Assembly (NCBI GenBank): GCA_009773665.1
Contig: WSYE01000002.1
Coordinates: forward strand, 62,001 to 126,000
Reading direction: 5' to 3'
Length of the DNA stretch: 64,000 nucleotides
Source: Desulfovibrionaceae bacterium
GTDB taxonomy: Bacteria; Desulfobacterota; Desulfovibrionia; Desulfovibrionales; Desulfovibrionaceae
The position numbers and the translations under genes were made by a program. Each line of letters opens with the position of its first letter. Position 1 is the stretch's first letter. Positions 1 to 9,607 of this stretch are shown piece after piece. The notes under the pieces were generated by a model. The model did not search any database. It was not told where the DNA came from and was given only the letters and a program-made list of their open reading frames with translations.

Positions 1-1970
1 CCCTGCGCGAAAGCGAGGCCAGGTACCGCTCCGTGATCGAGAACATCTCGGACGTCTATTACCGCACGGACGCTCGAGGCAACATGATCATGGTGAGCCC
101 CTCCTGCGCCAAACTCCTGGGCTACGACAGCGTGAACGACATCCTGGGCTATCCCAATACCCAGTTCTGGCAGCACCCGGAACTGCGCAGCGAATTCCTG
201 GAGCGCATCAAAAGCGAGGGCGAAGTGCGCGACTACGAAGTGGTGCTGCTGCGCAGGGACGGGTCGCCCCTCACGGTTTCCACCAGCAGCAAGTTCTACC
301 ACGACGCTGACGGGGCGGTCGCAGGCGTTGAAGGCATCTTCCGGGACATCACCGAGCGCAAGCGTGCCGAAGAAGCCCTGCGCGACAACGAGGAACGACT
401 GCGCGTCATCTTCGAGACCTCCCCGTCGGCCATCTTGCTGGTGGACGCGGCTGGGAGCGTGGTCATGGCCAACAAACGCGCCCTGGAGCTTTTCGGATAC
501 CCGCAGGACGTGCTTCTGGGGATGCCCTATCTGCACTTGGTCACCCCAGAACAGCGGGAGTTGAGCAGGAACACCATGCTCCAGGTCATGAGCGGAGAGA
601 TCGACCATGTCGTAAGCCTGGAGCGCAACTACCTGCGCGCCGACGGGGCCACCTTCTGGGGGCAGTTGGCCGGACGAAGCCTTGAAGGGCCTGGCGGCGA
701 ATTCAGGGGCCTCGTGGGCATCATCACGGACATCACGGAGCGCAAACAGGCCGAGGAGAAGCTTGAAGCCGCCTACGTGCTGATAGACAGCATCCTGGAC
801 TCCATCCCCACCGCCATTATCAGCATGGATGAACAAGGGTTCATCACCCATTTCAACCGCAGCGCCCAGACATTAAGCGAAAGCCCCTTTCTCCACGCCC
901 TGGGCAAGCCGCTGCACGAGATCATTCCTCAACTGCCCTTCTCCGCCGAGGAATTGGAGGCCGCCCGCCTGGAGCACAGAACCATCCGCGCCATCCGGAC
1001 GCCAATGTCCTCCGGATCGACAATTCGCCTCATGGACATCCTGGTCTTCCCGCTGGACGTGAGCGGGCAGGTCCGTATGGCGGTCACTCTGGAGGACGTC
1101 ACTGAGCGGGTGCGGGTCGAGGAGGTCATGGTCCAGACCGAGAAGATGATGAGCGTGGGCGGGCTGGCCGCAGGCATGGCCCACGAGATCAACAACCCCC
1201 TGGGGGGAATCCTGCAAAGCGTGCAGATTATAAAACGCAGGCTCTCGCCAGACATCCCCCGCAACGACGAGGCCGCCGGGGAGCTTGGCCTGAAGCTGGC
1301 CGACGTGCTGCGGTATCTGGAATCGCGAGAGATCCCCACCTTTGTGGACGCCATCCAGGATTCAGGGGTGCGCGCGGCGCACATCGTGTCCAACATGCTG
1401 GAATTCAGCCGCTTCAGCGAGTCCAAGCGAACCCCCGCCAACCTGGCCGGCGTGCTGGACAAGGCCGTGGAGCTGGCCTCCAACGACTACGACCTCAAGA
1501 AGCGCTTCGACTTCCGCCGTGTGAAGATCGTGCGGGAATACGACCAGAATCTGCCGGAGGTGCGCTGCAGCCGGACCGAGCTTGAACAGGTGATCTTCAA
1601 TCTGGTCAAGAACGCGGCCCAGGCCATGGCCGGAGTGGGGGCGACGGGCAGCGACGAGGCAGCGCCGGATGCGCCGCACATCACGCTTCGCCTGACGCGC
1701 GAAGGCGACTTCGCCCGCATCGAGGTGGAGGACAACGGGCCAGGCATGAGCGAAGAGGTACGCAGGCGCGTTTTCGAGCCGTTCTACACCACCAAGCCGC
1801 CGGGTGACGGCACCGGGCTCGGCCTGTCGGTTTCGTATTTCATCATCACCAGCAACCACAAGGGAACCATCGAGGTGGAGTCCCATCCCGGCAGGGGCAC
1901 GAAATTCATCATCCGCCTGCCTCTGGAAGACACTTCCGGGGAATCCGGCAGCCAGAGCCTCCCCGCGTGA
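1..1970 (+). CDS. PAS-domain sensor histidine kinase, 5' end outside window
   Basis: Autophosphorylating sensor kinase of a two-component system. The reading frame is open to the first base and already encodes a PAS linker ([10 protein letters not shown]), so the GTG at 33 is probably internal and the gene starts upstream. Counting from that GTG: PAS at about 1-110, a second at 120-240 and a third at 245-355, each followed by a DITERK-type PAC linker. Then comes a HisKA dimerisation helix with phospho-acceptor His384 in [11 protein letters not shown]. The HATPase_c domain has an N box (NLVKNAAQAM), a G1 box (DNGPGM) and a G2 box (GTGLGLS). No membrane segment is seen in the visible part, so it may be cytoplasmic. 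The kinase core is nearly identical to that of the kinase at 2813, which suggests tandem duplication. The signal is unknown. Confidence 0.93.
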   Translation, partial: LRESEARYRSVIENISDVYYRTDARGNMIMVSPSCAKLLGYDSVNDILGYPNTQFWQHPELRSEFLERIKSEGEVRDYEVVLLRRDGSPLTVSTSSKFYHDADGAVAGVEGIFRDITERKRAEEALRDNEERLRVIFETSPSAILLVDAAGSVVMANKRALELFGYPQDVLLGMPYLHLVTPEQRELSRNTMLQVMSGEIDHVVSLERNYLRADGATFWGQLAGRSLEGPGGEFRGLVGIITDITERKQAEEKLEAAYVLIDSILDSIPTAIISMDEQGFITHFNRSAQTLSESPFLHALGKPLHEIIPQLPFSAEELEAARLEHRTIRAIRTPMSSGSTIRLMDILVFPLDVSGQVRMAVTLEDVTERVRVEEVMVQTEKMMSVGGLAAGMAHEINNPLGGILQSVQIIKRRLSPDIPRNDEAAGELGLKLADVLRYLESREIPTFVDAIQDSGVRAAHIVSNMLEFSRFSESKRTPANLAGVLDKAVELASNDYDLKKRFDFRRVKIVREYDQNLPEVRCSRTELEQVIFNLVKNAAQAMAGVGATGSDEAAPDAPHITLRLTREGDFARIEVEDNGPGMSEEVRRRVFEPFYTTKPPGDGTGLGLSVSYFIITSNHKGTIEVESHPGRGTKFIIRLPLEDTSGESGSQSLPA

Positions 1971-2170
1971 TCCGCCCCTCGCATCCCTGGCGGCGGCGAG
2001 ACACGGCACCTGCGCCACGCCGTTGTTTTGCGGTCCGCCTCGCGCAAAGTGCGCGTTTCCCCCTTTCCACACCGCCCGTGGACTGCTATTCTTATCTCGA
2101 ATCTCATCTGCCACGTCTATGCAGTGACGACTCCGGGTCGCCTCGACGGAGCACTGCGAGGAAGGCCTCC

Positions 2171-2797
2171 ATGCCCGATAGCAGCCATCTCATCTCGCTT
2201 GGTTTCACCGGACAGCGCTTCGCCCCAGGCGTGCACATCTGCCAGATTTTCAGCGACGACGACGAACGCCAGGCGGCCCTGCTCAAATTCATCTTGAGCG
2301 GTCTACGCGAAGGCGAAGGAGCCCGGTGTTTTTCCGACAACCTGGCCGAGGAGGCTGTGGAGGAGTACCTGTTCCGCTACGGCGTCTCCTACCAGGAAGC
2401 TAGGCAGTCCGGTGCGCTGGCCCTGGCCAGGACCAAGGACGTTTACTTCAAGGACGACGCCTTCGACCCCGACCGTATGCTCGGCCTGCTGCGCGCCTTT
2501 CAAGCGGACACCGTGGCCCAGGGTTTTTCGGCGGCCCGCGTTATCGGCGAGATGACCCCCGACGTGCAGCACATTCCCGGCGGATCCCGCCTGCTGGAAT
2601 ACGAGGCCAGGGTGAGCCTGCTGCTGCGGGAGTGCCCGGTCACGGCCGTGTGCCAGTACGACGCCAGGCGCTTCGACGGGGCCACCATCATGGACGTGCT
2701 GAAAGTCCACCCGCTCATGGTTGTGCGCGGGTCCGTCGTGCACAATCCGTTCTTCGTGGCTCCGGAGGAGTTCTTGCAAACCCGGCAGCCCCATTAG
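2171..2797 (+). CDS. MEDS-domain (DcmR-type sensory) protein
   Basis: A 208-residue soluble protein of the MEDS family, a RecA/KaiC-derived fold that accompanies sensor kinases in methanogens, methylotrophs and many proteobacteria. Diagnostic stretches are GVHICQIFSDDDER near residue 20, LREGEGARCFSDN, and the C-terminal CQYDARRFDGATIMDVLKVH, which is typical of the family. I chose the ATG at 2171 because GAGGAAGG lies just upstream; an in-frame upstream extension has no family similarity. It lies between two paralogous histidine kinases, 15 bp before the second, so it probably feeds a signal to or modulates that kinase. The ligand is unknown. Confidence 0.8.
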   Translation: MPDSSHLISLGFTGQRFAPGVHICQIFSDDDERQAALLKFILSGLREGEGARCFSDNLAEEAVEEYLFRYGVSYQEARQSGALALARTKDVYFKDDAFDPDRMLGLLRAFQADTVAQGFSAARVIGEMTPDVQHIPGGSRLLEYEARVSLLLRECPVTAVCQYDARRFDGATIMDVLKVHPLMVVRGSVVHNPFFVAPEEFLQTRQPH

Positions 2798-2812
2798 GGA
2801 CAGGGGCGCTCC

Positions 2813-4825
2813 TTGCTTGGCTGCACGGTGGAAGCACACGTCCTCGGTCAGCTTCTGCTGATGCAGAGCATGGTCAACAACCTCCCGAACGAGGAATCCA
2901 TCTTCCATTTCGTCTGCCGGGGCCTGATGGACGTTCCCGGCGTGGCGGACGTCCGCCGCGCCCCCGCTGACACCGGCGACGCATCCCCTTCCTCCGTGCT
3001 TCTGCCCATCAAGACCGACAAGGCGTACTGGGGCGAGCTTGCGGTCACGGTAGCCGACAACTCCCTGTTCGCGCCCTATCTCGATTACCTGCACAATTTC
3101 TGCTTCATGCTTGCGGTCATCCTGGAGGAACGCTCCCAGCGCAGGCAGATCGAGTCTCATAAAGCCAGGCTGGAGGAACGCGTCCAGCAGCGGACCCGTC
3201 AGCTGACCGAACAGCAAGCCGTGCACAGGCTGACCGAACGTGAACTGGGCAAAAACAGGATGATGCTCGAGTACATCCTGGACGCAGTACCCCAGTCCGT
3301 TTTCTGGAAGGGAAGAACCAGCGTCTACATGGGCTGCAACAAAGCTTTCGCCAGAGCTGCGGGCGTCGCCCACCCCGACGACATCGTGGGCAAGACCGAC
3401 TATGATCTGCCCTGGCTCAAGGAGGAATCCGACTCCTACCGCCGGGACGACCAGCAAGTCATGCGGCAAAACCGCCCCAAGCTGCACATCATCGAGACGC
3501 AGATGGCCGCCTCGGGAGTGCGCCAATGGGTGGACACCAGCAAGATCCCCCTGGCCGACGCACAGGGAGAGGTCATGGGTGTGCTCGGCATCTACGAGGA
3601 CGTCACGGACCGCAAGCACTCCGAGGAGGCCCTGCGCGAAAGCGAGGCCAGATACCGCAGGCTCCACGAGAGCATGATGGACGGCTTCGCACGGGTCCGC
3701 ATGGATGGCCGCATCGTGGAGAGCAACCTCTCCTTCCAGACCATGACCGGCTACACGGCAGAGGAACTCGACCACCTGACCTACGAGGACCTCACCCCGA
3801 GAAAATGGCACGAATTCGAGGCTGGCATCATACGCGACCAGCTCATGGTCCGGGGCTATTCAGACGTCTACGAGAAAGAGTACCTCCATAAGAACAGGAC
3901 GATCTTCCCCGTGGAACTCAGGGCCTACCTGATTCGCGGTGAAGACGGTGAGCCGTCTGGCATGTGGGGCATCGTACGCGACGTTACCGAGCGCAGACGC
4001 CTCATGGACATCATGATCCAGAACGAGAAGATGATGAGCGTGGGAGGGCTGGCCGCAGGCATGGCCCACGAAATCAACAACCCCCTGAGCGGCATCGCAC
4101 AAGGCGCACAGGTTGTGGCGAACCGGCTGAATCTTGACTCCAAGCACAGCAGCGAGGCCGCCAGGGAACTGGGCATCGATCCGGATCGGCTGACCGCCTT
4201 CCTGAAGCGCCGCGCCATCCCGCAAATGATCGACTCCATCAGGGAGTCGGCCATGCGCGCTGCGCATATCGTCTCCACCATGCTGGAATTTTCCCGCAAG
4301 AGCGATACCGCCAAGACCCTGGCCAACGTGAACGATCTTCTGGACAAGGCCGTCGAGCTGGGCGGCGCCGACTACGACCTCAAGAAGAAATATGATTTCC
4401 GCCGCATCGTCATTGAGCGGGAGTACCATCTGGACCTGCCGCTGATTCCGTGCAGCATGGTGCAGATCCAGCAGGTGCTCCTGAATCTTTTGGGGAACGC
4501 GGCCCACGCCATGGGCGACAGGTCTCCGGGCGCGCCGCCAGCGAGAATAATCCTCCGCTCCGCCCTGGAGGGGGACATGGTCCGCATCGAAGTGGAAGAC
4601 AACGGACCCGGTATTGACGAGACAACGCAGCACAGAATATTCGAACCTTTCTTTACCACCAAGGCGACCGGGGAAGGCACCGGGCTTGGCCTGTCGCTTT
4701 CCTACTTCATCATCGTAAACAACCACGGGGGAACCATCCGAGTCGTATCCGCTCCCGGGAAAGGCACTCGCTTCATCATCAGGCTCCCCCTCCAGGCAGA
4801 CGCGCCTGCGGCTCCGCCGGACTGA
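2813..4825 (+). CDS. PAS-domain sensor histidine kinase
   Basis: A 670-residue sensor kinase. The start is TTG at 2813 with an AGGGACAGGGG-like upstream region; no better start is seen. Layout: N-terminal 110 residues that look GAF-like, a coiled coil at about 105-150 ([12 protein letters not shown]), PAS at about 150-275, PAS at about 280-400 and HisKA with His419 in [11 protein letters not shown]. The HATPase_c domain carries [16 protein letters not shown] and GTGLGLS. No transmembrane helix is evident. The HisKA and ATPase regions match the upstream kinase closely at DNA as well as protein level. No response regulator lies adjacent, so the partner is probably encoded elsewhere. Confidence 0.92.
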   Translation: MLGCTVEAHVLGQLLLMQSMVNNLPNEESIFHFVCRGLMDVPGVADVRRAPADTGDASPSSVLLPIKTDKAYWGELAVTVADNSLFAPYLDYLHNFCFMLAVILEERSQRRQIESHKARLEERVQQRTRQLTEQQAVHRLTERELGKNRMMLEYILDAVPQSVFWKGRTSVYMGCNKAFARAAGVAHPDDIVGKTDYDLPWLKEESDSYRRDDQQVMRQNRPKLHIIETQMAASGVRQWVDTSKIPLADAQGEVMGVLGIYEDVTDRKHSEEALRESEARYRRLHESMMDGFARVRMDGRIVESNLSFQTMTGYTAEELDHLTYEDLTPRKWHEFEAGIIRDQLMVRGYSDVYEKEYLHKNRTIFPVELRAYLIRGEDGEPSGMWGIVRDVTERRRLMDIMIQNEKMMSVGGLAAGMAHEINNPLSGIAQGAQVVANRLNLDSKHSSEAARELGIDPDRLTAFLKRRAIPQMIDSIRESAMRAAHIVSTMLEFSRKSDTAKTLANVNDLLDKAVELGGADYDLKKKYDFRRIVIEREYHLDLPLIPCSMVQIQQVLLNLLGNAAHAMGDRSPGAPPARIILRSALEGDMVRIEVEDNGPGIDETTQHRIFEPFFTTKATGEGTGLGLSLSYFIIVNNHGGTIRVVSAPGKGTRFIIRLPLQADAPAAPPD

Positions 4826-4964
4826 TTTTCAAGCATACTATCGCCCTGGTGGAAATCCTGATAGACCCTTTTCATATTGACTGACCACATCCCATTGCAG
4901 TTCGAATTTGCCGTTTCCACGTTTTTTCTCATCATCACTGATTGTCGTAAATAAGGAAGCATCC

Positions 4965-6836
4965 ATGAAAAACGCCAAACTTGGCTACAGGATAGGAGCA
5001 GGCTTTGCCGTGCTTATCGTTTTGTCCCTGGCAGTGTCCGCCGCAGGATGGATGGGACTCGGGGCAGTTCTCGACAGCGCCGCGAAGTCGGAAACCGTAG
5101 GGCGCATTTACTCGCGCGTCCTGCTGGCGCGAATAGACGCCATGAACGTCATGTTCGCCGACAACGAAAAGCGCATCGACCCCTTCAAGGCCAATCTTCA
5201 GGCCGCCCAGTCGGAGTCGTCTGCGCTCAAGGAATCCTTCACGGACGCCTGGAACCGTACGAAAATGGACGCCATCGCCAGTTCGGTGAAGGCCTACGAG
5301 AACGATTTTGGGGCCTTCCACGAGGCCAAGGGCGCGCAGATGGCGGCGGTCAAGACCATGGCTGCCGCCGCCACGGACGTCCAGAAGGCGGCAACCGACC
5401 TCGAAAAAAGCCTGGAGGCCGCCTCGGGCCGCATACTGGCGAGCGAGGACAAGGCGGCAACCGCGCGCCTGCTGGAGATGCAGCGTAGGTTTGGGAACAT
5501 GGTCCAGTCTTTCCTGAGTTCGCGCATCGACGTGCTGTATTTTCTCTGGCAGGGCGACAAGGCCAGGGCGGCCAGCGCCATGGAAATGCTCTCGTCCGTG
5601 GAGAAGGCCAGCCAGGAACTCCAGACACTCTCCGCTTCCAGCGAGGACAAGGCCATGCTCGCGAGCATGGCTCAGAAGGCCGCCGCCTACCGCGAGCGCA
5701 TCGCGGACTTGCTCTCCACTTCCGTGGCGCAGCAGGCAGCCGTGTCCAGGATGACCACGCGCGCCGCCGAAGTGAGCGACGTCACGCAGGAGTCCCTCGA
5801 ATTCCAGCAGAAAAAGATGGCGGCGGACGCCTCCACCGTGAACAAGGTCAACGGGGCGGTGGCCCTGGCCGCAGCCCTGTTCGGCGTGCTGGTGGCGGTG
5901 CTCCTCACCCGCTCCATCACCGGGCCGGTCACCAAGGGAGTCGATTTCGCGCGCAACATGTCGGACGGTGACTTCACCACCACGCTGGATATCCGCCAGA
6001 AAGACGAAATCGGCATCCTGGCCCAGTCGCTGAACGCCATGGTCACCAAGCTGCGCGAGGTGGTGGCCGAGGTGCAGTCCGCCTGCGAGAACGTGGCCGC
6101 AGGCAGCGAAGAGCTGTCCTCCACAGCCCAGACCCTCTCTCAGGGCGCTTCCGAGCAGGCCGCCAGCGTGGAGGAAGTCTCCTCCACCGTGGAACAGATC
6201 TCCGCTGCGATACGGCGCAGCGCCGATAACTCCAGCCAGACCGAGGCCATCGCCGTGAAGGCAGCCGACGAGGCCGAGGAAGGCGGCAGGACCGTGGCCC
6301 AGACCGTCACGGCTATGAAGCAGATCGCCGAGAAGATCACCATCATCGAAGAGATAGCCCGCCAGACCAATCTTCTGGCCCTGAACGCAGCCATTGAGGC
6401 GGCGCGGGCAGGCCAGCACGGCAAGGGATTCGCCGTGGTGGCCGCCGAAGTCAGGAAGCTGGCGGAGCGCTCCGGGGTCGCGGCGGCGGAGATTGCCACC
6501 CTTTCGGTGCAGTCCGTGGACGTGGCCGAAAGGGCCGGGGGGATGCTGAACTCCATCGTCCCCGACATCAGGAAGACGGCCCTCCTGGTGCAGGAGATCG
6601 CCAGCGCCTCCAGGGAACAGAACACCGGAGCGCAGCAGATCAGCGAGGCCGTAAACCAGCTGAACCACGTGGTGCAGTCGAGCGCGGCAGCGGCGGAAGA
6701 GATCGCCTCCACGGCGGAGGAGCTCTCCAGCCAGGCCGAACATCTGCAACAGGCCATCTCGTTCTTTAACGTGGGGACAAGCGGAGCCGTGCGGGGCGCA
6801 ATGGCCAAAACAGGCCGGAAAGTGCTAAGGGCGTAA
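4965..6836 (+). CDS. Methyl-accepting chemotaxis protein
   Basis: A 623-residue membrane chemoreceptor. ATG 4965 is preceded by AAGGAAG. TM1 is at about residues 8-32. A periplasmic helical sensor domain of about 260 residues follows, then TM2 at about 294-318 and a HAMP domain starting RSITGPV. The cytoplasmic coiled coil has the conserved hairpin tip [20 protein letters not shown] near residue 463, which binds CheA/CheW. No C-terminal CheR-tethering pentapeptide is visible. It forms its own transcription unit after the kinases and is followed by a strong hairpin. The ligand cannot be read from the sequence. Confidence 0.95.
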   Translation: MKNAKLGYRIGAGFAVLIVLSLAVSAAGWMGLGAVLDSAAKSETVGRIYSRVLLARIDAMNVMFADNEKRIDPFKANLQAAQSESSALKESFTDAWNRTKMDAIASSVKAYENDFGAFHEAKGAQMAAVKTMAAAATDVQKAATDLEKSLEAASGRILASEDKAATARLLEMQRRFGNMVQSFLSSRIDVLYFLWQGDKARAASAMEMLSSVEKASQELQTLSASSEDKAMLASMAQKAAAYRERIADLLSTSVAQQAAVSRMTTRAAEVSDVTQESLEFQQKKMAADASTVNKVNGAVALAAALFGVLVAVLLTRSITGPVTKGVDFARNMSDGDFTTTLDIRQKDEIGILAQSLNAMVTKLREVVAEVQSACENVAAGSEELSSTAQTLSQGASEQAASVEEVSSTVEQISAAIRRSADNSSQTEAIAVKAADEAEEGGRTVAQTVTAMKQIAEKITIIEEIARQTNLLALNAAIEAARAGQHGKGFAVVAAEVRKLAERSGVAAAEIATLSVQSVDVAERAGGMLNSIVPDIRKTALLVQEIASASREQNTGAQQISEAVNQLNHVVQSSAAAAEEIASTAEELSSQAEHLQQAISFFNVGTSGAVRGAMAKTGRKVLRA

Positions 6837-6861
6837 GCCGAAAGATCGATCAGTTACCGAA

Positions 6862-6902
6862 AAGGGGCGTTCCTGTGATGCAGGAGCGCCCCTTATTATT
6901 GC
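6862..6902. terminator. Bidirectional hairpin terminator
   Basis: Arms AAGGGGCGTTCCTG (6862-6875) and CAGGAGCGCCCCTT (6881-6894) pair over 14 positions with one G-U. TTATTATT follows on the plus strand and AA-rich sequence lies on the other side. It sits between the convergent chemoreceptor gene and the comM 3' fragment. Confidence 0.85.
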
Positions 6903-6935
6903 GAGCTACTTCGTAATGACAGTGGGAACCGATTG

Positions 6936-7410
6936 CTAACTCGCCCCCTGGCGATCCAGGTTCCGGTAGTTGATGGCCTCGGCCAGATGCTCCACCCGGA
7001 TGTCCGTCATGGAGTCCAGGTCCGCGATGGTGCGGGCCAGCCTGAGAATGCGTGTATGCGCCCTTGCGGACAGCCCGAGGCGCTGGTTGGCCATTTCCAG
7101 AAAGCGGTGGCAGTCCTCCCCGATGGGGCAGTACACGCCAAGCGCCTTGCCCGAGAGCTGGCTGTTGGTGCGGATGTTCGTGCCGGTGAAGCGCTCCGTC
7201 TGCACGGTGCGCGCACCCAGCACGCGAGAGCGCATCAGCGCCGAATCCACCCGGCCCGTCTCCGCCTTCAAATCTTTGTACGGCACCGCCGGGACCTCCA
7301 CTTGCAAGTCGATACGGTCCAGAAGCGGCCCGGACAGCTTGGAGCGGTACGACAGCACCTTCACGTCCGTACACACGCACTCGTGGCGCGCGTCGCCCCG
7401 AAACCCGCAA
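6936..7410 (-). pseudogene. comM: comM (YifB, Mg-chelatase-like AAA ATPase), 3' fragment separated by prophage
   Basis: This encodes the last 158 residues of ComM, the hexameric helicase that promotes branch migration in natural transformation. It starts at the recombination core and runs through HPCGFRGDARHEC, the KLSGPLLDRIDLQVEVP motif and a C-terminal Mg-chelatase domain ending NYRNLDRQGAS. The 5' part lies 42 kb away (49602-50665). Joined through one GG core, the two pieces give 1539 bp, exactly 513 codons including the stop, the usual length for the family. A GTG in prophage DNA at 7424 could open this frame, but no ribosome site precedes it, so the fragment is probably silent in the lysogen and restored on excision. 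Confidence 0.92.
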
Positions 7411-7436
7411 GGATGCGGTTTCACTTTTTGCGGCGG
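7388..7436. other. Left attachment site (attL) of the comM prophage
   Basis: The core GG is at 7411-7412. To its left is the host comM half-site (CCCCGAAACCCGCAA). To its right is the phage arm, with GGTTTCACTTTTTGC at 7417-7431, set 4 nt from the core. This arm is the inverted partner (14 of 15 bases) of the arm at attR, as expected for the two halves of a serine-integrase attP. The core assignment is supported by exact in-frame restoration of comM. Confidence 0.88.
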
Positions 7437-7468
7437 AATTGGTGTTTGAGGTCGTCACCGCCCAATGA

Positions 7469-7493
7469 AAAAGGCCGCCCTCGCGGACGGCCT
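7469..7493 (-). terminator. Rho-independent terminator of the minus-strand late operon
   Basis: On the minus strand the stem AGGCCGTCC / GGGCGGCCT (one G-U) closes a GCGA loop and is followed by TTTTTC. It lies downstream of the exported nuclease gene, at the very end of the prophage. In the excised circle it would also sit just after the integrase stop codon at 7466-7468. Confidence 0.82.
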
Positions 7494-7524
7494 GAACCTT
7501 ATTGGTAGCTCCACCGAAATGGTG

Positions 7525-7926
7525 TCACCACGGCTTCTTGCCCTTCCCCGTGTATGGCCTCGCCAGGCCCGCGTCGATGAGCTCCCCGCACAGTCCATCC
7601 ACATCGGCCACCAGCCTCCCGCCGTATTTGTCGCGGCGCACGTCCCGGAGCAGCACCTTCTGGCCGGGCTTCAGCCGTGCCTCCGTAAAGGCTTTGGCCT
7701 CCCTGGCCAGGGCCGCGATCTCCGGGCGCTTGTCGCCCTTTTCCGGGGTGTCGCAGCCGTAGAAGCGCACGCCATGGATGCGGAAGATCTTCGGCAGGCA
7801 CTCACCGTCGAGGCGCACGGATATGGTGTCGCCATCGCGCACGGCAATGACCGTGGCGGTGATGTCTTCGGCGTGGGCCGGGAAGGCCAGGGCCAGGAAC
7901 ACCAGGGAGAAGATGAGGCGTTTCAT
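7525..7926 (-). CDS. Secreted staphylococcal-nuclease-like (thermonuclease) protein
   Basis: A 133-residue SNase-fold nuclease that would cut DNA and RNA with calcium. A Sec signal peptide (MKRLIFSLVFLALAFPAHA) predicts export to the periplasm or medium. The mature part has VRDGDTISV, then R54, D59, T60 and E62 in VRFYGCDTPE, matching R35, D40, T41 and E43 of SNase. DKYGGR supplies R104 as the likely second arginine. The start overlaps the upstream gene by ATGA (7923-7926). As last gene of the phage late operon it could degrade host DNA during lysis, or act as a lysogenic-conversion factor. Confidence 0.88.
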   Translation of the reverse strand: MKRLIFSLVFLALAFPAHAEDITATVIAVRDGDTISVRLDGECLPKIFRIHGVRFYGCDTPEKGDKRPEIAALAREAKAFTEARLKPGQKVLLRDVRRDKYGGRLVADVDGLCGELIDAGLARPYTGKGKKPW

Positions 7927-8441
7927 TCGTGTATTACCCCCGCGATGATTTGGTTGATCCGGGCCTCGGTGGCCAGACCGGTAGCCAGCATGACGGGCCG
8001 GTACTTGGCAACCTCGTCCAGGTCCACAACCTCGGCGGTGGACAGGTCGTTGCGCATGGTCACCAGCTCCGGGATGGTGCTGTTGTCCATGGTCAGCCTC
8101 TCTTCGAAAGTGAGCACCTTCGTGCGGAACTCGTACTTGGTCATGGTGCGCGAGGCCTGAGCCGGAACAGCCACCGGCGGATTGTCCGCGAAGTCCAGGC
8201 AATCCGCCCAGGACTCCACGGGCGATTTGACCCGCATGGCCTCACCGTCTTGCACCACGATGGCCGGGTAGGCGCTGAAGTTCGGACAGGCGGCCACGGC
8301 CAGGGCGTGCTTGGAGATGACGCGCACCTCGCGCCCGCCGAGGGTGATGGTCACGTCCTCTCCGGCAGGCTCGCCGCCCATCTCAAACAGGAGCACGCGA
8401 GAAGCCTCAGACAGTGGATCATGCAGGATGATTATGTTCAT
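7923..8441 (-). CDS. Phage protein of unknown function, tail-fibre locus
   Basis: A 172-residue protein with no family I recognise. It begins MNIIILHDPLSE, has a mixed alpha/beta N-terminal half and a helical C-terminal half (KYEFRTKVLTFEERLTM onward). It is translationally coupled to the nuclease gene (ATGA overlap) and starts 3 bp after the glycine-rich tail protein stop. Its position after the adhesin gene suggests a tail-fibre assembly chaperone or accessory protein, but this rests on context only. Confidence 0.75.
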   Translation of the reverse strand: MNIIILHDPLSEASRVLLFEMGGEPAGEDVTITLGGREVRVISKHALAVAACPNFSAYPAIVVQDGEAMRVKSPVESWADCLDFADNPPVAVPAQASRTMTKYEFRTKVLTFEERLTMDNSTIPELVTMRNDLSTAEVVDLDEVAKYRPVMLATGLATEARINQIIAGVIHE

Positions 8442-8444
8442 GAC

Positions 8445-9599
8445 TTACCACCCCATGGTTGCGAAGGTTTTGTTTCCGGCGTGGCCGATACCACCAGCGC
8501 CGCCAGCGTAAGTTCCAGTGCCTCCAGCGCCGCCCGTGGCTATGATGTTGGGCGTACCCGTCAACACGCCCAGATAGATCAAGCTAGCCGATCCACCGCC
8601 AGACCCGCCACCGCCGCAGTTGGTGGCGTTGCCACCGGCTATCCCGTTTGCAGAGATAACGTGTTCCGCGGTAAGGTTTACCGCGCCGCGTACAATGACT
8701 ACCAGGATGCCGCCGACGCCGTTTCCTCCGGCCGAACCTCCGCCAGAACCGGGGGCACCCCCTGGGTTTCCAGCTCCGCCGCCGACCACGCCGCCGTAGT
8801 TGTTTCCAGCCCCCCCGGGGCCTGTATAAGGATCGGCTGGCAGGGACACAGTGATGCTGCCCGCGTCATAGGTAGCCCCCGCCCCCGGACCTCCGCCCCA
8901 TACCCGTCCTTGCCCTCCATTGCCTCCCCACGTCCCACCGGCAACGACGGAGTGGAACGTTCCCCCCGATCCGCCGCCGCCTGTACCTCCGCTGTTCCCG
9001 GCACCCCCAACGTTGCCAGCGACGCCGACACCAGAACTGGCTGCGGAGAGCGCGCCACCGCCCGCTCCGCCTCCAGTGGCGGACACTATTGCTGTACCCT
9101 GCGGCGTCCACGTTGCCCAATCGCACTGCACGTCGCCCATGCCCGGCAGGGGGGAGGCATACATGGACGGGTCGAAAATGCAGTAGCCGGTTTGGCGAAT
9201 CCAAGCCAAGAACTGCGCCAGCGAGGTGTTCTTACCGGTAAAAGTGATGGACTGCGGAACGAAAATGTCTTTCCCCACGGCCCACTTGCTGGACCCCGCA
9301 GCGCCCATGCCGGTCATGGAGATGGACCCGGCAGCGCCCATGTTCAGGGTGTCGGCAATGGGCATTAACCCTCGGCACCGCTGGGACGCCGTCAGGGCAG
9401 CGTTAACCACCAGCGCGCCATACCGTGCCACCTGGATAGGCCCGTCCAAAGTGGTGGCAATGGAGGTGGGAGCGCTGATCGTCACGTCGCCCCGGCTGTC
9501 GTAGAGCGCGAAGAAGTTGACAAGGTCGTCTCCGGGCGTCCACGTCCAGGTCCACGGCTGCGTGATCTTCTCTTTGTTGCGTGTCGAAAACAGGCTCAT
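8445..9599 (-). CDS. Glycine-rich phage tail adhesin-like protein
   Basis: A 384-residue protein. ATG 9599 is preceded by AGGAGGG. The first 190 residues are ordinary globular sequence (MSLFSTRNKEKITQPWTWTW...). From about 195 to the end it is extremely rich in glycine, with runs such as GGTGGGGSGG, GGGSAGGNG and GGGGSGGG. It resembles the polyglycine-sandwich receptor-binding domain known from T4-like Gp38 adhesins and glycine-rich fibre proteins. It is therefore a candidate receptor-binding tip. The glycine-rich codons give strong local GC skew. Exact host receptor unknown. Confidence 0.8.
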   Translation of the reverse strand: MSLFSTRNKEKITQPWTWTWTPGDDLVNFFALYDSRGDVTISAPTSIATTLDGPIQVARYGALVVNAALTASQRCRGLMPIADTLNMGAAGSISMTGMGAAGSSKWAVGKDIFVPQSITFTGKNTSLAQFLAWIRQTGYCIFDPSMYASPLPGMGDVQCDWATWTPQGTAIVSATGGGAGGGALSAASSGVGVAGNVGGAGNSGGTGGGGSGGTFHSVVAGGTWGGNGGQGRVWGGGPGAGATYDAGSITVSLPADPYTGPGGAGNNYGGVVGGGAGNPGGAPGSGGGSAGGNGVGGILVVIVRGAVNLTAEHVISANGIAGGNATNCGGGGSGGGSASLIYLGVLTGTPNIIATGGAGGTGTYAGGAGGIGHAGNKTFATMGW

Positions 9600-9607
9600 G
9601 CGCCCTC

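Noticed and set aside
9-33. Start of the first kinase at GTG 33
   Set aside because: The frame upstream of 33 continues the PAS linker to the window edge, so 33 is not taken as the true start.
4830-4964. Sigma-54 promoter before the first chemoreceptor
   Set aside because: TGACCACATCCCATTGCA looks similar, but the -24/-12 spacing is 2 nt too long and the GG is missing.
4935-6749. 604-residue minus-strand frame
   Set aside because: Antisense of the chemoreceptor; composition (His/Gly/Leu-rich) is that of a GC-rich shadow frame.
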